Shown: piece by piece, positions 28,178-37,237 of the stretch | How the letters are laid out: the number at the start of each line of letters is the position of its first letter | Position numbering within the stretch: position 1 is the stretch's first letter | DNA from: Hydrogenophaga sp. | GTDB taxonomy: Bacteria > Pseudomonadota > Gammaproteobacteria > Burkholderiales > Burkholderiaceae_C | Direction: 5' to 3' | Assembly (NCBI RefSeq): GCF_030373245.1 | Contig: NZ_JAUCZF010000003.1 | Span: forward strand, 124,001 to 188,000 | Length of the DNA: 64,000 nucleotides | Notes under the pieces: model-generated | What the model saw: only the letters and a program-made list of their open reading frames with translations | Told to the model about the DNA's origin: nothing | The model's database searches: none | Position numbers and translations under genes: made by a program

Positions 28178-28564
28178 TCAGTGCTGGTGCTTCTTGCGGT
28201 AGTCGTCTACCGCAGCCTTGATGGCGTCCTCGGCCAGGATGGAGCAATGAATTTTCACCGGCGGCAAGGCCAGCTCTTCGGCGATCTGGCTGTTCTTCAG
28301 CGCTGCAGCCTGATCCAGCGTCTTGCCCTTGACCCATTCGGTCACCAGCGAGCTCGACGCAATGGCCGAGCCGCAGCCGTAGGTCTTGAAACGCGCGTCT
28401 TCGATCACGCCCGACTGAGGGTTGACCTTGATCTGCAGCTTCATCACGTCGCCGCAGGCGGGCGCGCCCACCATACCGGTACCGACGGACTCGTCGCCTT
28501 TGTCAAACGAGCCGACGTTGCGGGGGTTTTCGTAGTGGTCTACAACTTTTTCAGAATAAGCCAT
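28178..28564 (-). CDS. iscU: Fe-S cluster scaffold IscU
   Basis: A 128-aa scaffold on which new clusters are built. Ligand residues occur in GAPACGDVMKLQI, YGCGSAIASSSLVTEW and IHCSILAEDAI, with the HscA-binding LPPVK preceding the last. I start at ATG 28564 (MAYSEKVVDHY), preceded by AAGGAGAAAACACC, rather than the upstream track start. Follows iscS by 13 bp. Confidence 0.96.
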   Translation of the reverse strand: MAYSEKVVDHYENPRNVGSFDKGDESVGTGMVGAPACGDVMKLQIKVNPQSGVIEDARFKTYGCGSAIASSSLVTEWVKGKTLDQAAALKNSQIAEELALPPVKIHCSILAEDAIKAAVDDYRKKHQH

Positions 28565-28577
28565 GGTGTTTTCTCCT

Positions 28578-29795
28578 TCAGTGTGCTGCCCATTGGATCG
28601 TTGAGAGATCCACGCCATCTTTGAACATTTCCCAAAGCGGCGAGAGTTCGCGCAACTTGGCCACGTTCTCCTTGATGGTATTGATGGCGTAATCGATTTC
28701 TTCTTCGGTGGTCCAGCGACCGATCGTCATGCGAAGGCTGCTGTGGGCCAGCTCGTCGCTGCGACCCAGGGCACGCAGCACGTAGCTGGGCTCAAGGCTG
28801 GCCGAGGTGCAGGCCGAACCGGACGAAACCGCCAGGCCCTTGATGCCCATGATCAGCGACTCGCCCTCAACGTAATTGAAGCTCATGTTGAGGTTGTGCG
28901 GCACGCGCTGTGTCTCATGGCCGTTGATGAACACCTCTTCGATGTCTTTCAAACCAGCCACCATGCGGTCGTGCAACGCGCGAATCCGCTTGTTCTCTTC
29001 GTGCATCTCGGCCTTGGCAATGCGGTAGGCCTCGCCCATGCCCACGCACTGGTGGGTCGGCAAGGTGCCCGACCGCATGCCACGCTCGTGACCGCCACCG
29101 TGCATCTGCGCCTCGATGCGCACGCGCGGCTTGCGGCGCACAAACAGGGCACCGATGCCTTTGGGACCATAGGTCTTGTGACTGGTGAGGCTCATCAGGT
29201 CCACCGGCAGGGTTTGCAGGTCGATGTCCACCCGACCGGTAGCCTGCGCGGCGTCCACATGGAAGATCACGCCTTTCTCGCGGCAGATGGCCCCAATGGC
29301 GGAGATGTCCTGAATGACACCGATCTCGTTGTTCACGAACATGACCGAAGCCAGGATCGTGTCGGGCCGGATGGCGGCCTTGAACGTGTCGAGATTGACC
29401 AGCCCATCAGACTGCACATCGAGGTAAGTGACCTCGAAGCCCTGTCGCTCCAGCTCGCGCATGGTGTCCAGCACGGCTTTGTGCTCGGTCTTGACCGTGA
29501 TGAGGTGTTTGCCCTTGGAGGCGTAAAAGTGCGCAGCCCCCTTCAAGGCGAGGTTGTTGGACTCGGTGGCGCCACTGGTCCACACGATTTCGCGCGGGTC
29601 GGCGCCGATCAGGGCGGCCACCTGCTCGCGAGCGGTCTCCACCGCTTTCTCAGCTTCCCAGCCCCAGGCGTGGCTGCGCGAAGCCGGGTTGCCGAAGTGC
29701 TCGCGCAACCAGGGAATCATGGCATCCACCACCCGCGGGTCGCAGGGGTTGGTGGCGCTGTAATCCATGTAGATCGGAAAGTGTGGCGTACTCAT
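28578..29795 (-). CDS. iscS: Cysteine desulfurase IscS
   Basis: PLP enzyme of 405 aa supplying sulfur from cysteine to IscU and other acceptors. The PLP lysine is in [12 protein letters not shown], and the mobile-loop cysteine in [15 protein letters not shown]. The length equals the E. coli protein within a residue. ATG 29795 begins [17 protein letters not shown]. The track extension to 29903 overlaps iscR and is not used. Lies 104 bp after iscR. Confidence 0.96.
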   Translation of the reverse strand: MSTPHFPIYMDYSATNPCDPRVVDAMIPWLREHFGNPASRSHAWGWEAEKAVETAREQVAALIGADPREIVWTSGATESNNLALKGAAHFYASKGKHLITVKTEHKAVLDTMRELERQGFEVTYLDVQSDGLVNLDTFKAAIRPDTILASVMFVNNEIGVIQDISAIGAICREKGVIFHVDAAQATGRVDIDLQTLPVDLMSLTSHKTYGPKGIGALFVRRKPRVRIEAQMHGGGHERGMRSGTLPTHQCVGMGEAYRIAKAEMHEENKRIRALHDRMVAGLKDIEEVFINGHETQRVPHNLNMSFNYVEGESLIMGIKGLAVSSGSACTSASLEPSYVLRALGRSDELAHSSLRMTIGRWTTEEEIDYAINTIKENVAKLRELSPLWEMFKDGVDLSTIQWAAH

Positions 29796-29899
29796 GGGTT
29801 TGACATCATGTAATGGGGTGATCAGAGCTTTCGAGCGACGTGCCCCGCATCGACCGAGGTGACAACGGGCGGCAGGGGTTGCTGCCAGCCCGCGCCACT

Positions 29900-30433
29900 T
29901 CACTTAGAGAACGCGGCGCCGAGCGCAAACACCGAATTGGGAGCATTCACCCGAATCGGCTTGACCACCGATGGACTGGAAATCGCTCGCTTAATGGCCG
30001 GCGCGTTTTCCACCACCAGGCCCTTGGCCAGCTGGTCGTCCACCAGCGACTGCAGGGATACCGAGTCGAGAAAGTCGACCATCTTGGTGTTGAGCGCTGC
30101 CCAGAGTTCGTGCGTCATGCAGCGGTGACCTTCGCCGAGGCAGTTTTCCTTGCCTCCGCACTGGGTGGCATCGATCGGCTCGTCCACCGAGACGATGATG
30201 TCGGCCACGGTGATATCGGCTGCCTTTCGGCCCAATGTGTACCCGCCGCCTGGACCGCGGGTCGATTCGACGAGTTCGTGTCGACGCAGCTTGCCGAACA
30301 GCTGTTCCAGGTAAGACAGCGAAATCTGCTGACGCTGGCTGATGGCAGCCAGCGTGACGGGACCGTTGTTCTGGCGCAGGGCCAGATCGATCATGGCTGT
30401 GACCGCAAAGCGGCCTTTGGTCGTGAGGCGCAT
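29900..30433 (-). CDS. iscR: Fe-S responsive Rrf2-family regulator IscR
   Basis: A 177-aa regulator with an N-terminal winged helix ([19 protein letters not shown], then [31 protein letters not shown]) and the three cluster cysteines in [14 protein letters not shown]. With a [2Fe-2S] cluster it represses isc genes. ATG 30433 has AGGAG at good spacing. The protein has a C-terminal extension ([17 protein letters not shown]) of a kind seen in betaproteobacterial homologues. The upstream DNA carries a close match to the type-1 IscR box, so autorepression is expected. Confidence 0.94.
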   Translation of the reverse strand: MRLTTKGRFAVTAMIDLALRQNNGPVTLAAISQRQQISLSYLEQLFGKLRRHELVESTRGPGGGYTLGRKAADITVADIIVSVDEPIDATQCGGKENCLGEGHRCMTHELWAALNTKMVDFLDSVSLQSLVDDQLAKGLVVENAPAIKRAISSPSVVKPIRVNAPNSVFALGAAFSK

Positions 30434-30551
30434 TTTCAAGCTCCTTGGTGATGCTTGACTGTCGTTGGATGGCTCCACAGAACGCATGTCCCGAGAACCT
30501 CTCTTTCCGCCCACCCCACCCGCCTTTCGGGTCGTTTGTTCTAGGGCCGGC

Positions 30552-30576
30552 TTTCCCGACTGTTTTCGTCGAGTAT
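30552..30576 (-). promoter_or_regulatory. Type-1 IscR binding site overlapping the iscR -10 box
   Basis: Read on the minus strand, the 25 bp beginning ATACTCGACGAAAAC and continuing AGTCGGGAAA match the type-1 consensus ATASYYGACTRWWWYAGTCRRSTAT at 22 of 25 positions (my count). A TATACT -10 candidate overlaps its start. This is the expected position for IscR autorepression. Confidence 0.78.
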
Positions 30577-30623
30577 AGCGGAAAGGCCCAGTGATTTGCT
30601 CCGGATTCTAGCCGAAAAACTGA

Positions 30624-30640
30624 GTTTGTCTAGGACAAAC
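30624..30640. promoter_or_regulatory. 17-bp palindrome upstream of iscR, function unknown
   Basis: GTTTGTC-TAG-GACAAAC, perfect 7-bp arms, 48 bp upstream of the IscR box. It does not fit the IscR type-2 consensus. It may bind a second regulator of the isc operon. Confidence 0.5.
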
Positions 30641-30730
30641 ACGCAAAACACCGGGTGTGATGGGTGATCAGTCCGACATTTGCGCTGGTCACGCCCTGCG
30701 CCCAACGGGCACACTCTGTTGAGAGACGCC

Positions 30731-32629
30731 TCATGATTCCGCACTGTCGACCGGCCACAGCAGGCTCACTCGGGTCCCGGGATGGGCTGCCTCAAGCCGC
30801 AATTCGGCGCCCATCTCGAGGGCGCGCAGTCGCATGTGAGCCATGCCGCGCCCGGGCGGTCCCGACTCAGGATCCAGCCGTCCGAGCCCCACCCCGTCGT
30901 CGGTCACACTCAATCCCACCTGGCCAGCCTCATGCCAGGTCCGCACCGCGACGCGGCGGGCCTGGGCGTGTTTGACCACGTTGGCGATCACCTCTTGCAG
31001 GCAGCGAAACAGGTGCATCACACCCTGGGCTTCCATGCCAGCGACCGGCGGTACGCCCTGCACCTGCCAGTCCAGCTCGATTCCCGAGCCTTGCAGGGCA
31101 GGCTCGATGCGTCGGCGCAGCATGCCCAGCACGGTCGGCAGGTCGCCCTCCATAGGCTCAAGTGAATCCAGCGTGAGGCGCAGCTCGTCCAACGCGTGGT
31201 TGAGCATGCCGGCCACTGCCTCGGCATCCAGGCGTGAGCCGGCGCTGCGCACCAGGCTGAGCGTCTGCACCAGCTGGCTGCCCAGGCCGTCGTGCATGTC
31301 GCGCGTCAGCCGCTGGCGCTCGGCTTCCAGCACACGCTGGGTCTGGGCCACCCGCAAGCCTTCGACGGCGGCGTGCAGCTCAGCCTCGCGCTGGTCGACG
31401 GTGCGCGCCAGCTCGGCATTGAGCCGCTTTGTCTCCTCCAATGCATCGATCGTTCGACGCAGCAACACCCAGCCCATCACAAACATCAACACCATGCTGC
31501 CTGGCGTCATCCACCGGATGTCTGCGTCGCCCGGCAGGCCCAGGTGCACCACCAGGAAGTCGCGCACCCCTGTGATCAGCGTAGCCAGCGACACCACCGC
31601 CATCAGGCGCTGGTTCACGCCCATGCGCCAGCGCACCCGCAACATGACCCGCCCCAGCGCGAAGATGCAGATCAGCACAATGGCGCCCATCCAGACCCGA
31701 TACAGCTCGTAATGATCGGTCCAGACCACCATTCCCAGCCACAGGGGCGCGATCACCATCATGCCGAGCACAAGCCGCTTTACCTGCTGCTGATCGAAGC
31801 GAAACAGTTCCGCGAGGAACAGGTAGGTCAGTCCGCAGTAAAGGGTAAAGCTGAGTTTGTGGAGGTAGTCCCAAAAACCGAACGCGCCCGGCAAAAACAT
31901 GGGCGTGGACAGCAGCAGCCGCACAGTCAGCACCAGCAGGCCTGCTGCGAGCAGGCCAAACAGCCGCTCACCAGTGTTGAGCCAAACCAGCAGCGCGAGC
32001 AGCCCGAGCGTGAACCCGGTGGCTGCCACCATCCAGGTCAGGTTGACCTGCCAGCCTTGCAGCCAGAGGTGACGCTGCTGCATGGCGTCGCGCGGACCCA
32101 CCCACACCGGTCCGAGCCCACTGATTCGCAGAGGCTGGCCCTGCAACTCGATGCGCAGCTGGTTGACCTGTCCTGGCGCGAACAGAAACTCCACCGGCAA
32201 AGGCGCGTAGTGCGAGCGCGTGCCAGTATCGGCATAGCCAGGCCCCCAGCGCCAGGCATCGGCCAACAGCTCGTGGCCGTTGAGCAGCAACCGAAAGCGA
32301 ACACCCACCCGAGGCAACAGCACCGCGAGATCGGCCACCGCTTGGTCGGACGCGACGATCTCGGCGGGCAGCTCCAGCGTGTACACGGCCTGCCCAGCCC
32401 AGTTGCGCTCTCGGTTGTTCCACACATGAGGCAGGCTGACCACCTGAGCGGGCGCCACAGACGGCGAAGGGGTCTGCAGCAGCGCATGCGTCAGCACCCG
32501 AGCGCCCTCGATGTCGGTGGATTTCGTCACCAACCCGAGCGACACCAGCAGCAGAGTCAGCAGGACCGCAGTCCAGGCGTCTACCGGCAGGCCGGACAGC
32601 AAGCGGCGGGCGCGGCCCCAGGGAATCAC
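30731..32629 (-). CDS. NarL-type sensor histidine kinase with 7TM region
   Basis: A 632-aa inner-membrane kinase. One helix at about 18-34 is followed by a periplasmic beta-rich domain of about 150 residues (LPHVWNNRERNWAGQAVY, LLNGHEL) resembling the extracellular 7TMR-DISM sensing type. Six or seven helices follow at about 198-390, then a coiled linker and a HisKA_3 dimerisation motif with His near 446 (LTRDMHDGLGSQLVQ). An HATPase region ends in GRGMAHMRLRALEMGAELR. The signal is unknown, but the domain type senses carbohydrates or related ligands in other families. GTG start overlaps the upstream regulator stop by 4 bp. Its 3' end is 297 bp from iscR. Confidence 0.85.
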   Translation of the reverse strand: MIPWGRARRLLSGLPVDAWTAVLLTLLLVSLGLVTKSTDIEGARVLTHALLQTPSPSVAPAQVVSLPHVWNNRERNWAGQAVYTLELPAEIVASDQAVADLAVLLPRVGVRFRLLLNGHELLADAWRWGPGYADTGTRSHYAPLPVEFLFAPGQVNQLRIELQGQPLRISGLGPVWVGPRDAMQQRHLWLQGWQVNLTWMVAATGFTLGLLALLVWLNTGERLFGLLAAGLLVLTVRLLLSTPMFLPGAFGFWDYLHKLSFTLYCGLTYLFLAELFRFDQQQVKRLVLGMMVIAPLWLGMVVWTDHYELYRVWMGAIVLICIFALGRVMLRVRWRMGVNQRLMAVVSLATLITGVRDFLVVHLGLPGDADIRWMTPGSMVLMFVMGWVLLRRTIDALEETKRLNAELARTVDQREAELHAAVEGLRVAQTQRVLEAERQRLTRDMHDGLGSQLVQTLSLVRSAGSRLDAEAVAGMLNHALDELRLTLDSLEPMEGDLPTVLGMLRRRIEPALQGSGIELDWQVQGVPPVAGMEAQGVMHLFRCLQEVIANVVKHAQARRVAVRTWHEAGQVGLSVTDDGVGLGRLDPESGPPGRGMAHMRLRALEMGAELRLEAAHPGTRVSLLWPVDSAES

Positions 32630-33330
32630 AACAAGCCTCGCTCCTGCGCCACGCGGATCACCTGTACCCGGCTGTGCACCGACAGCTTGCGGTACAGATT
32701 CTTGACATGGCTATCGACCGTGGCCGGCGCGATGCTCAGTCTCAGCGCAATTTCCTTGTTCACATACCCCTGGGCCAGCAGCTGCAGCACCTCGGTTTCT
32801 CGCTGCGACAGAAGCATCTGGTCGGCCGACGAGACCGACGCAGTCTGGACAGCAGGCGGTGGATCGGCGCGAAAGCGCTTGAGGAGGCGACGCGCCAGCA
32901 GCGGGGAGATCGGTGCCCCACCCGCCCGGATCTGCTCGACCGCGAGCACCAGCTCCTGCGACGCGCAGCCCTTGAGCACGTAACCCGTCGCACCGGCCTC
33001 CAGCGCCTCGATCAGCCGCGACTCATCCCCAAACACGGTGAACACCAGCAGCTCGGCATCGGGCTTGTGCATGGCCAGGGTCCGCAACAGGGCTTCACCG
33101 CGTCCGTCGGGCAAGCCCAGGTCGACCAAAAACACGTTGGCCGGCGCGGCCAGCGCGTGTTCGCGGGCATGGGCCAGGTCGCGCGAGACCCCCAGCAGAC
33201 GCCACCCTGGCCGCAGCAACAAGGCCTCCCGAACAAACTCAAGAATGGCCGGATCGTCCTCGATCAGGTACAGGCTGGTGGAATCTCTACTGTCCGGTGC
33301 GCGCGTGCGCGCAGCGCTTTGAACTGGCAT
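32626..33330 (-). CDS. NarL/LuxR-family response regulator
   Basis: A 234-aa regulator, partner of the following kinase. Receiver with acidic pair IEDD (24-26), phospho-acceptor Asp near 70 (FLVDLGLPDG) and Lys in GYVLKGCAS, then a LuxR HTH (LSQRETEVLQLLAQGYVNKEIALRLSIAPATVDSHVKNLYRKL). ATG 33330 is used; the track start at 33546 overlaps uvrB. The 184 bp upstream to the uvrB stop is the probable promoter. Target genes cannot be told from sequence. Confidence 0.9.
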   Translation of the reverse strand: MPVQSAARTRAPDSRDSTSLYLIEDDPAILEFVREALLLRPGWRLLGVSRDLAHAREHALAAPANVFLVDLGLPDGRGEALLRTLAMHKPDAELLVFTVFGDESRLIEALEAGATGYVLKGCASQELVLAVEQIRAGGAPISPLLARRLLKRFRADPPPAVQTASVSSADQMLLSQRETEVLQLLAQGYVNKEIALRLSIAPATVDSHVKNLYRKLSVHSRVQVIRVAQERGLL

Positions 33331-33514
33331 GTTGGCAACGTGAAAGGCGTATCCATGTCCCGCCACGATTGCGGCGGCCCCTGCATGGGTACTTTTGGCG
33401 TAATTGTCCGCGAAATGGGCGGCGAGCCCCGATCGGTGGAGTTCCCCCCCGGTACGTGCCTCGGATACAGCGTCGGGACACCGGTGAAAGCGAGCATGTC
33501 GCCCGGCCCGGAAC

Positions 33515-35635
33515 TCAGGCCACGTGGTCTTCGCCCGATGCGCCAAAAACCTGGGCTTTGAGGTGGCTGAGCTGGTCGCGCACGCTGGCGGCCTTCTCGA
33601 ACTCCAGGTTGCGCGCGTGCTCCAGCATCAGCTTTTCCAGCCGCTTGATCTCACGCGACAGGTCTTTTTCGCTCATGTCCTCGGTGCTGGCGCGCAGCGC
33701 GCTTTCGGCGGCCAGGCGATCCGCTTCTTTGCCTGCCTTTTCGCTGTAGACACCGTCAATCAGATCCTTCACCTTCTTGTTGATGCTGCGCGGCACGATG
33801 CCCATGGCCAGGTTATGCGCCACCTGCTTGGTTCGCCGGCGCTCGGTCTCGCCCATGGCGCGCGCCATGGAGTCGGTCACGCGGTCGGCATACAGGATGG
33901 CGCGGCCATTCAGGTTGCGCGCGGCCCGCCCGATGGTCTGGATCAGGCTGCGCTCGGAGCGCAGAAAACCTTCCTTGTCGGCGTCCAGAATGGCCACCAG
34001 CGAGACCTCGGGAATATCAAGACCCTCGCGCAGCAGGTTGATGCCCACCAGCACATCGAACGCGCCCAGCCGCAGGTCGCGCAGGATCTCGACCCGCTCG
34101 ACCGTGTCCACGTCGCTGTGGAGGTAACGCACCTTGACGCCGTTTTCCGTTAAATAGTCGGTCAACTGCTCGGCCATGCGTTTGGTCAGTGTGGTGATGA
34201 GTACACGCTCGTGCTTCTCCACGCGGATGCGGATTTCCTGCAGCACGTCATCTACCTGGTGCGTGGCCGGGCGCACCTCCACCTCCGGGTCCACCAGGCC
34301 GGTGGGACGCACCAGCTGCTCCACCACCTGGCCCGAATGCGTCTTCTCATAATCGGCTGGCGTCGCCGAGACAAACACCACTTGGCGCATGCGCTGTTCA
34401 AACTCTTCGAGCTTGAGTGGTCGGTTGTCCAGCGCGCTGGGCAGGCGAAATCCGTATTCGACCAGCGTGGTCTTGCGCGCGCGGTCACCGTTGTACATAC
34501 CACCGAACTGGCCCATGAGCACGTGGCTCTCGTCCAGAAACATCAGCGCGTCTTTCGGCAGGTAGTCGGTCAGCGTGGAAGGCGGTTCGCCCTCGGCGCT
34601 GCCCGACAGGTGGCGCGAATAGTTCTCGATACCCTTGCAGTGACCGACCTCGCTGAGCATCTCCAGATCAAAGCGCGTGCGCTGCTCCAGCCGCTGGGCC
34701 TCCACCAGCTTGCCCATGCCCACCAGCTGGCCCAGGCGCTCGCGCAGCTCCTCCTTGATCAGCTCCACCGCGTTGAGTACCTGTTCGCGCGGGGTCACGT
34801 AGTGGCTGCTCGGGTACACCGTGAAGCGCGGGATCTTCTGGCGCACCTTGCCGGTGAGCGGGTCGAACAGCTGCAGGGTTTCCACCTCGTCATCGAACAG
34901 CTCGATACGGATCGCCATCTCGCTGTGTTCGGCCGGAAACACGTCGATGGTATCGCCGCGCACGCGGAACTTGCCGCGCGAAAAATCCTGTTCGTTGCGC
35001 GCGTACTGCATGCGCACCAGCTGGGCGATCAGGTCGCGCTGGCCGATCTTGTCGCCCACGCGCAGCGTCATCACCATCTGGTGGTAACTCTCGGGCTTGC
35101 CGATGCCGTAGATGGCCGACACCGTGGCCACGATCACCACGTCGCGCCGCTCCAGGATGCTTTTGGTGCAAGACAGCCGCATCTGCTCGATGTGCTCGTT
35201 GATCGCGCTGTCCTTTTCGATGAACAGGTCGCGTTGCGGCACGTAGGCCTCGGGCTGGTAGTAGTCGTAGTAGCTGACGAAGTACTCGACCGCGTTCTTG
35301 GGGAAGAACTCGCGAAACTCGCTGTACAGCTGTGCGGCCAGCGTCTTGTTGGGCGCGAACACGATGGCCGGGCGGCCCAGGCGGGCGATCACGTTGGCCA
35401 TGGTAAAGGTCTTGCCCGAGCCGGTCACGCCCAGCAGGGTCTGGAACACTTCTCCGTCGTTCACGCCCTCGACCAGTTGCTCGATGGCCGTGGGCTGGTC
35501 ACCCGCCGGTGGGTAGGGCAGAAACAGCTCGAACGGCGAGCCATCGAAACGCTGGAAATTGCCCTCGGCGGGCGCCTCGGTCACGGCCTCAGGCTGCGGG
35601 GGTGATGGATGGTGACGAAGGGGGGTCGTTGACAT
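33515..35635 (-). CDS. uvrB: Excinuclease ABC subunit B
   Basis: DNA damage-verification helicase of nucleotide excision repair, 706 aa. Walker [16 protein letters not shown], the beta-hairpin region ([12 protein letters not shown]), DESHV box, [13 protein letters not shown], and a C-terminal UvrC-binding UVR domain ([27 protein letters not shown]). Start is ATG 35635 ([14 protein letters not shown]); the first 47 bp overlap the 3' end of the upstream DUF6172-like gene. Confidence 0.96.
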   Translation of the reverse strand: MSTTPLRHHPSPPQPEAVTEAPAEGNFQRFDGSPFELFLPYPPAGDQPTAIEQLVEGVNDGEVFQTLLGVTGSGKTFTMANVIARLGRPAIVFAPNKTLAAQLYSEFREFFPKNAVEYFVSYYDYYQPEAYVPQRDLFIEKDSAINEHIEQMRLSCTKSILERRDVVIVATVSAIYGIGKPESYHQMVMTLRVGDKIGQRDLIAQLVRMQYARNEQDFSRGKFRVRGDTIDVFPAEHSEMAIRIELFDDEVETLQLFDPLTGKVRQKIPRFTVYPSSHYVTPREQVLNAVELIKEELRERLGQLVGMGKLVEAQRLEQRTRFDLEMLSEVGHCKGIENYSRHLSGSAEGEPPSTLTDYLPKDALMFLDESHVLMGQFGGMYNGDRARKTTLVEYGFRLPSALDNRPLKLEEFEQRMRQVVFVSATPADYEKTHSGQVVEQLVRPTGLVDPEVEVRPATHQVDDVLQEIRIRVEKHERVLITTLTKRMAEQLTDYLTENGVKVRYLHSDVDTVERVEILRDLRLGAFDVLVGINLLREGLDIPEVSLVAILDADKEGFLRSERSLIQTIGRAARNLNGRAILYADRVTDSMARAMGETERRRTKQVAHNLAMGIVPRSINKKVKDLIDGVYSEKAGKEADRLAAESALRASTEDMSEKDLSREIKRLEKLMLEHARNLEFEKAASVRDQLSHLKAQVFGASGEDHVA

Positions 35636-35963
35636 CAGCAGATTGTGCGGCAGGCGCGGATGCGGTGTCGGATGCTGGGTCGCGCGGCTGGCGTACCGCC
35701 GGCCTGGCCAGGATCTCCACGTACGCCTGTACAGCGCCCGTCTTGGCCAGCGTATCGAGTTCGCCAATCAGCGCAGCCACGTGCAGGACATGCGCCACCT
35801 CCTGGCTGGCGCCGAAGCGACAATCAAAATCCCAGAAATGCATGCCCTCGGGCAACTCTCGACGGCGCTCGCGCTTCAGGTATTTGCGGATGTCGTGCTT
35901 GACGGCCTCCAGCACGCGGTCGGGATGTTTGCCTTCTGGGCGCAGAGGATAGGTTTTTCGCAT
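35589..35963 (-). CDS. DUF6172-like conserved protein
   Basis: A 124-aa protein with a conserved core ([50 protein letters not shown]) that I believe corresponds to DUF6172, followed by a variable Pro/Ala-rich tail. Function unknown; no membrane segment. Start ATG 35963. It overlaps uvrB by 47 bp in another frame, so the two are probably translated from one message. Confidence 0.7.
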   Translation of the reverse strand: MRKTYPLRPEGKHPDRVLEAVKHDIRKYLKRERRRELPEGMHFWDFDCRFGASQEVAHVLHVAALIGELDTLAKTGAVQAYVEILARPAVRQPRDPASDTASAPAAQSADVNDPPSSPSITPAA

Positions 35964-36024
35964 GAGGGTCCTTCGGAGCGTGCTGTCGCCCTGGGAGGAC
36001 GGAAACCGGAAACGCAGGCCCCGA

Positions 36025-36333
36025 TTATGGATCGAGCCGGATCTCGTACCCGCCCTCATCCAGATGCCGGTGCGGGCCGAACACCGCTGCCATGGCCGCA
36101 CCTTCTGCCTGCTGCCAGTGCTCCAGCACGGTGCGCTCCTCCACCGTCAGCGCCTCGGGGTCAGGCGTCTCGCCGTGCTGGCCCAGGATGGCAAGGTAGG
36201 CGGTGTAGACCGGCGCCACCAGGGCCGCGTCGCCCAGGCTGGCGTCGAGTGACTGGCGAAACAGGCGCTCGGCAGCCTCGCGCTGAGCCGGCGTGCTGCC
36301 ATCGGGTACAAAAAGCTTCAGGGAATAGGTCAT
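36025..36333 (-). CDS. Hypothetical protein
   Basis: A 102-aa predicted cytoplasmic protein from ATG 36333 (MTYSLKLFVPDGSTPAQREA). It contains a helical, Ala/Glu-rich middle and ends in DEGGYEIRLDP. I do not recognise a domain. It is divergent from the exonuclease gene and 61 bp upstream of the DUF6172-like gene on the same strand, so an operon with it and uvrB is possible. Confidence 0.6.
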   Translation of the reverse strand: MTYSLKLFVPDGSTPAQREAAERLFRQSLDASLGDAALVAPVYTAYLAILGQHGETPDPEALTVEERTVLEHWQQAEGAAMAAVFGPHRHLDEGGYEIRLDP

Positions 36334-36431
36334 CTGGCAATCTCGTGCAGGGCGCAGCGGGTCATAGGCACAATGCATTGATTATTCTCTTCGCAACACC
36401 CACCTCCAGGCAGGTGTCCGCTTCCACCTTC

Positions 36432-37025
36432 ATGCAAGTCTCCCAGCCCACACCCAGCAAAGACGAGATCGCCTTGCTGCCCGAGTTCGACCGCCTCGGA
36501 CTGGGCCAGATCACGCTGGTGGTGTCCGCCGCCCAGGCGCGGGAGGCCAGTGCGGCGCTGCGAGATCACGCCCACTGGGGCTTCGACACCGAAAGCAAAC
36601 CCACCTTCTTCAAAGATCAGGTGTCCGACGGACCTCACATCGTGCAACTGGCGACGAAGGATCACGCCTGGGTGTTTCAGTTGCAGGACCTGGCCTGCCG
36701 CGCCATCGTGGCGGATCTGCTGGCGCACGACCAGCACACCAAGGCGGGCTTTGGCCTGGGCGATGACACCAAACGCATCCAGTCCAAGCTGCGCGTGGAG
36801 CCAGCAGCCGTGCTCGAACTCAACACGGTGTTTCGCGAACGCGGCTACCGCAAGGACATGGGGGTAAAGGCTGCGGTGGCGATCCTGTTCCAGCGGCGCT
36901 TCATCAAATCGAAAAAGGCGGCCACCTCCAACTGGGCCAATCCTCACCTGAGCGAAGCTCAGCTGATCTACGCCGCCAACGACGCCTACGCAGCGGCCCG
37001 GGTGCACCTGGCACTGCAACCCTAG
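36432..37025 (+). CDS. 3'-5' exonuclease, DEDDy/RNase D-like
   Basis: A 197-aa nuclease of the DEDD superfamily. Metal-binding residues are in WGFDTESKP (D-x-E), in GFGLGDDTKRI (D), and in LIYAANDAYAAARVHL (Y-x3-D), so it is a DEDDy enzyme with only the exonuclease domain. RNase D carries extra HRDC domains; these are absent. ATG 36432 has GGCAGGTG upstream. The track start lies 260 codons earlier in unrelated DNA. Convergent with the DUF3820 gene (4-bp overlap). Confidence 0.87.
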   Translation: MQVSQPTPSKDEIALLPEFDRLGLGQITLVVSAAQAREASAALRDHAHWGFDTESKPTFFKDQVSDGPHIVQLATKDHAWVFQLQDLACRAIVADLLAHDQHTKAGFGLGDDTKRIQSKLRVEPAAVLELNTVFRERGYRKDMGVKAAVAILFQRRFIKSKKAATSNWANPHLSEAQLIYAANDAYAAARVHLALQP

Positions 37026-37237
37026 CGCGGCAGGCGCAGCGGCGTGAGCAGGTCGCTCAGACCGTTGTGATCGATTTCGTGCATGAGGGCCAGCAGGCGC
37101 CCGATCTCGCCTTTGGGAAAACCCTCGCGGGCAAACCAGTTCAGGTAGTTGCCTGGCAGGTCGGCGATGACCGTGCCTTGGTGTTTGCCAAACGGCATGA
37201 CGGTTGAGACCAGGCGCTCCAGGTCTTCGGGTTTCAT
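37022..37237 (-). CDS. DUF3820 family small protein
   Basis: A 71-aa protein. The segment MPFGKHQGTVIADLPGNYLNWFAREGFPKGEIGRLL matches the DUF3820 family, whose members are annotated as possible quorum-sensing-regulated factors but lack firm function. ATG 37237 overlaps the upstream hydrolase stop by 4 bp (ATGA), showing translational coupling. The longer track ORF in this frame is not coding. Confidence 0.8.
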   Translation of the reverse strand: MKPEDLERLVSTVMPFGKHQGTVIADLPGNYLNWFAREGFPKGEIGRLLALMHEIDHNGLSDLLTPLRLPR

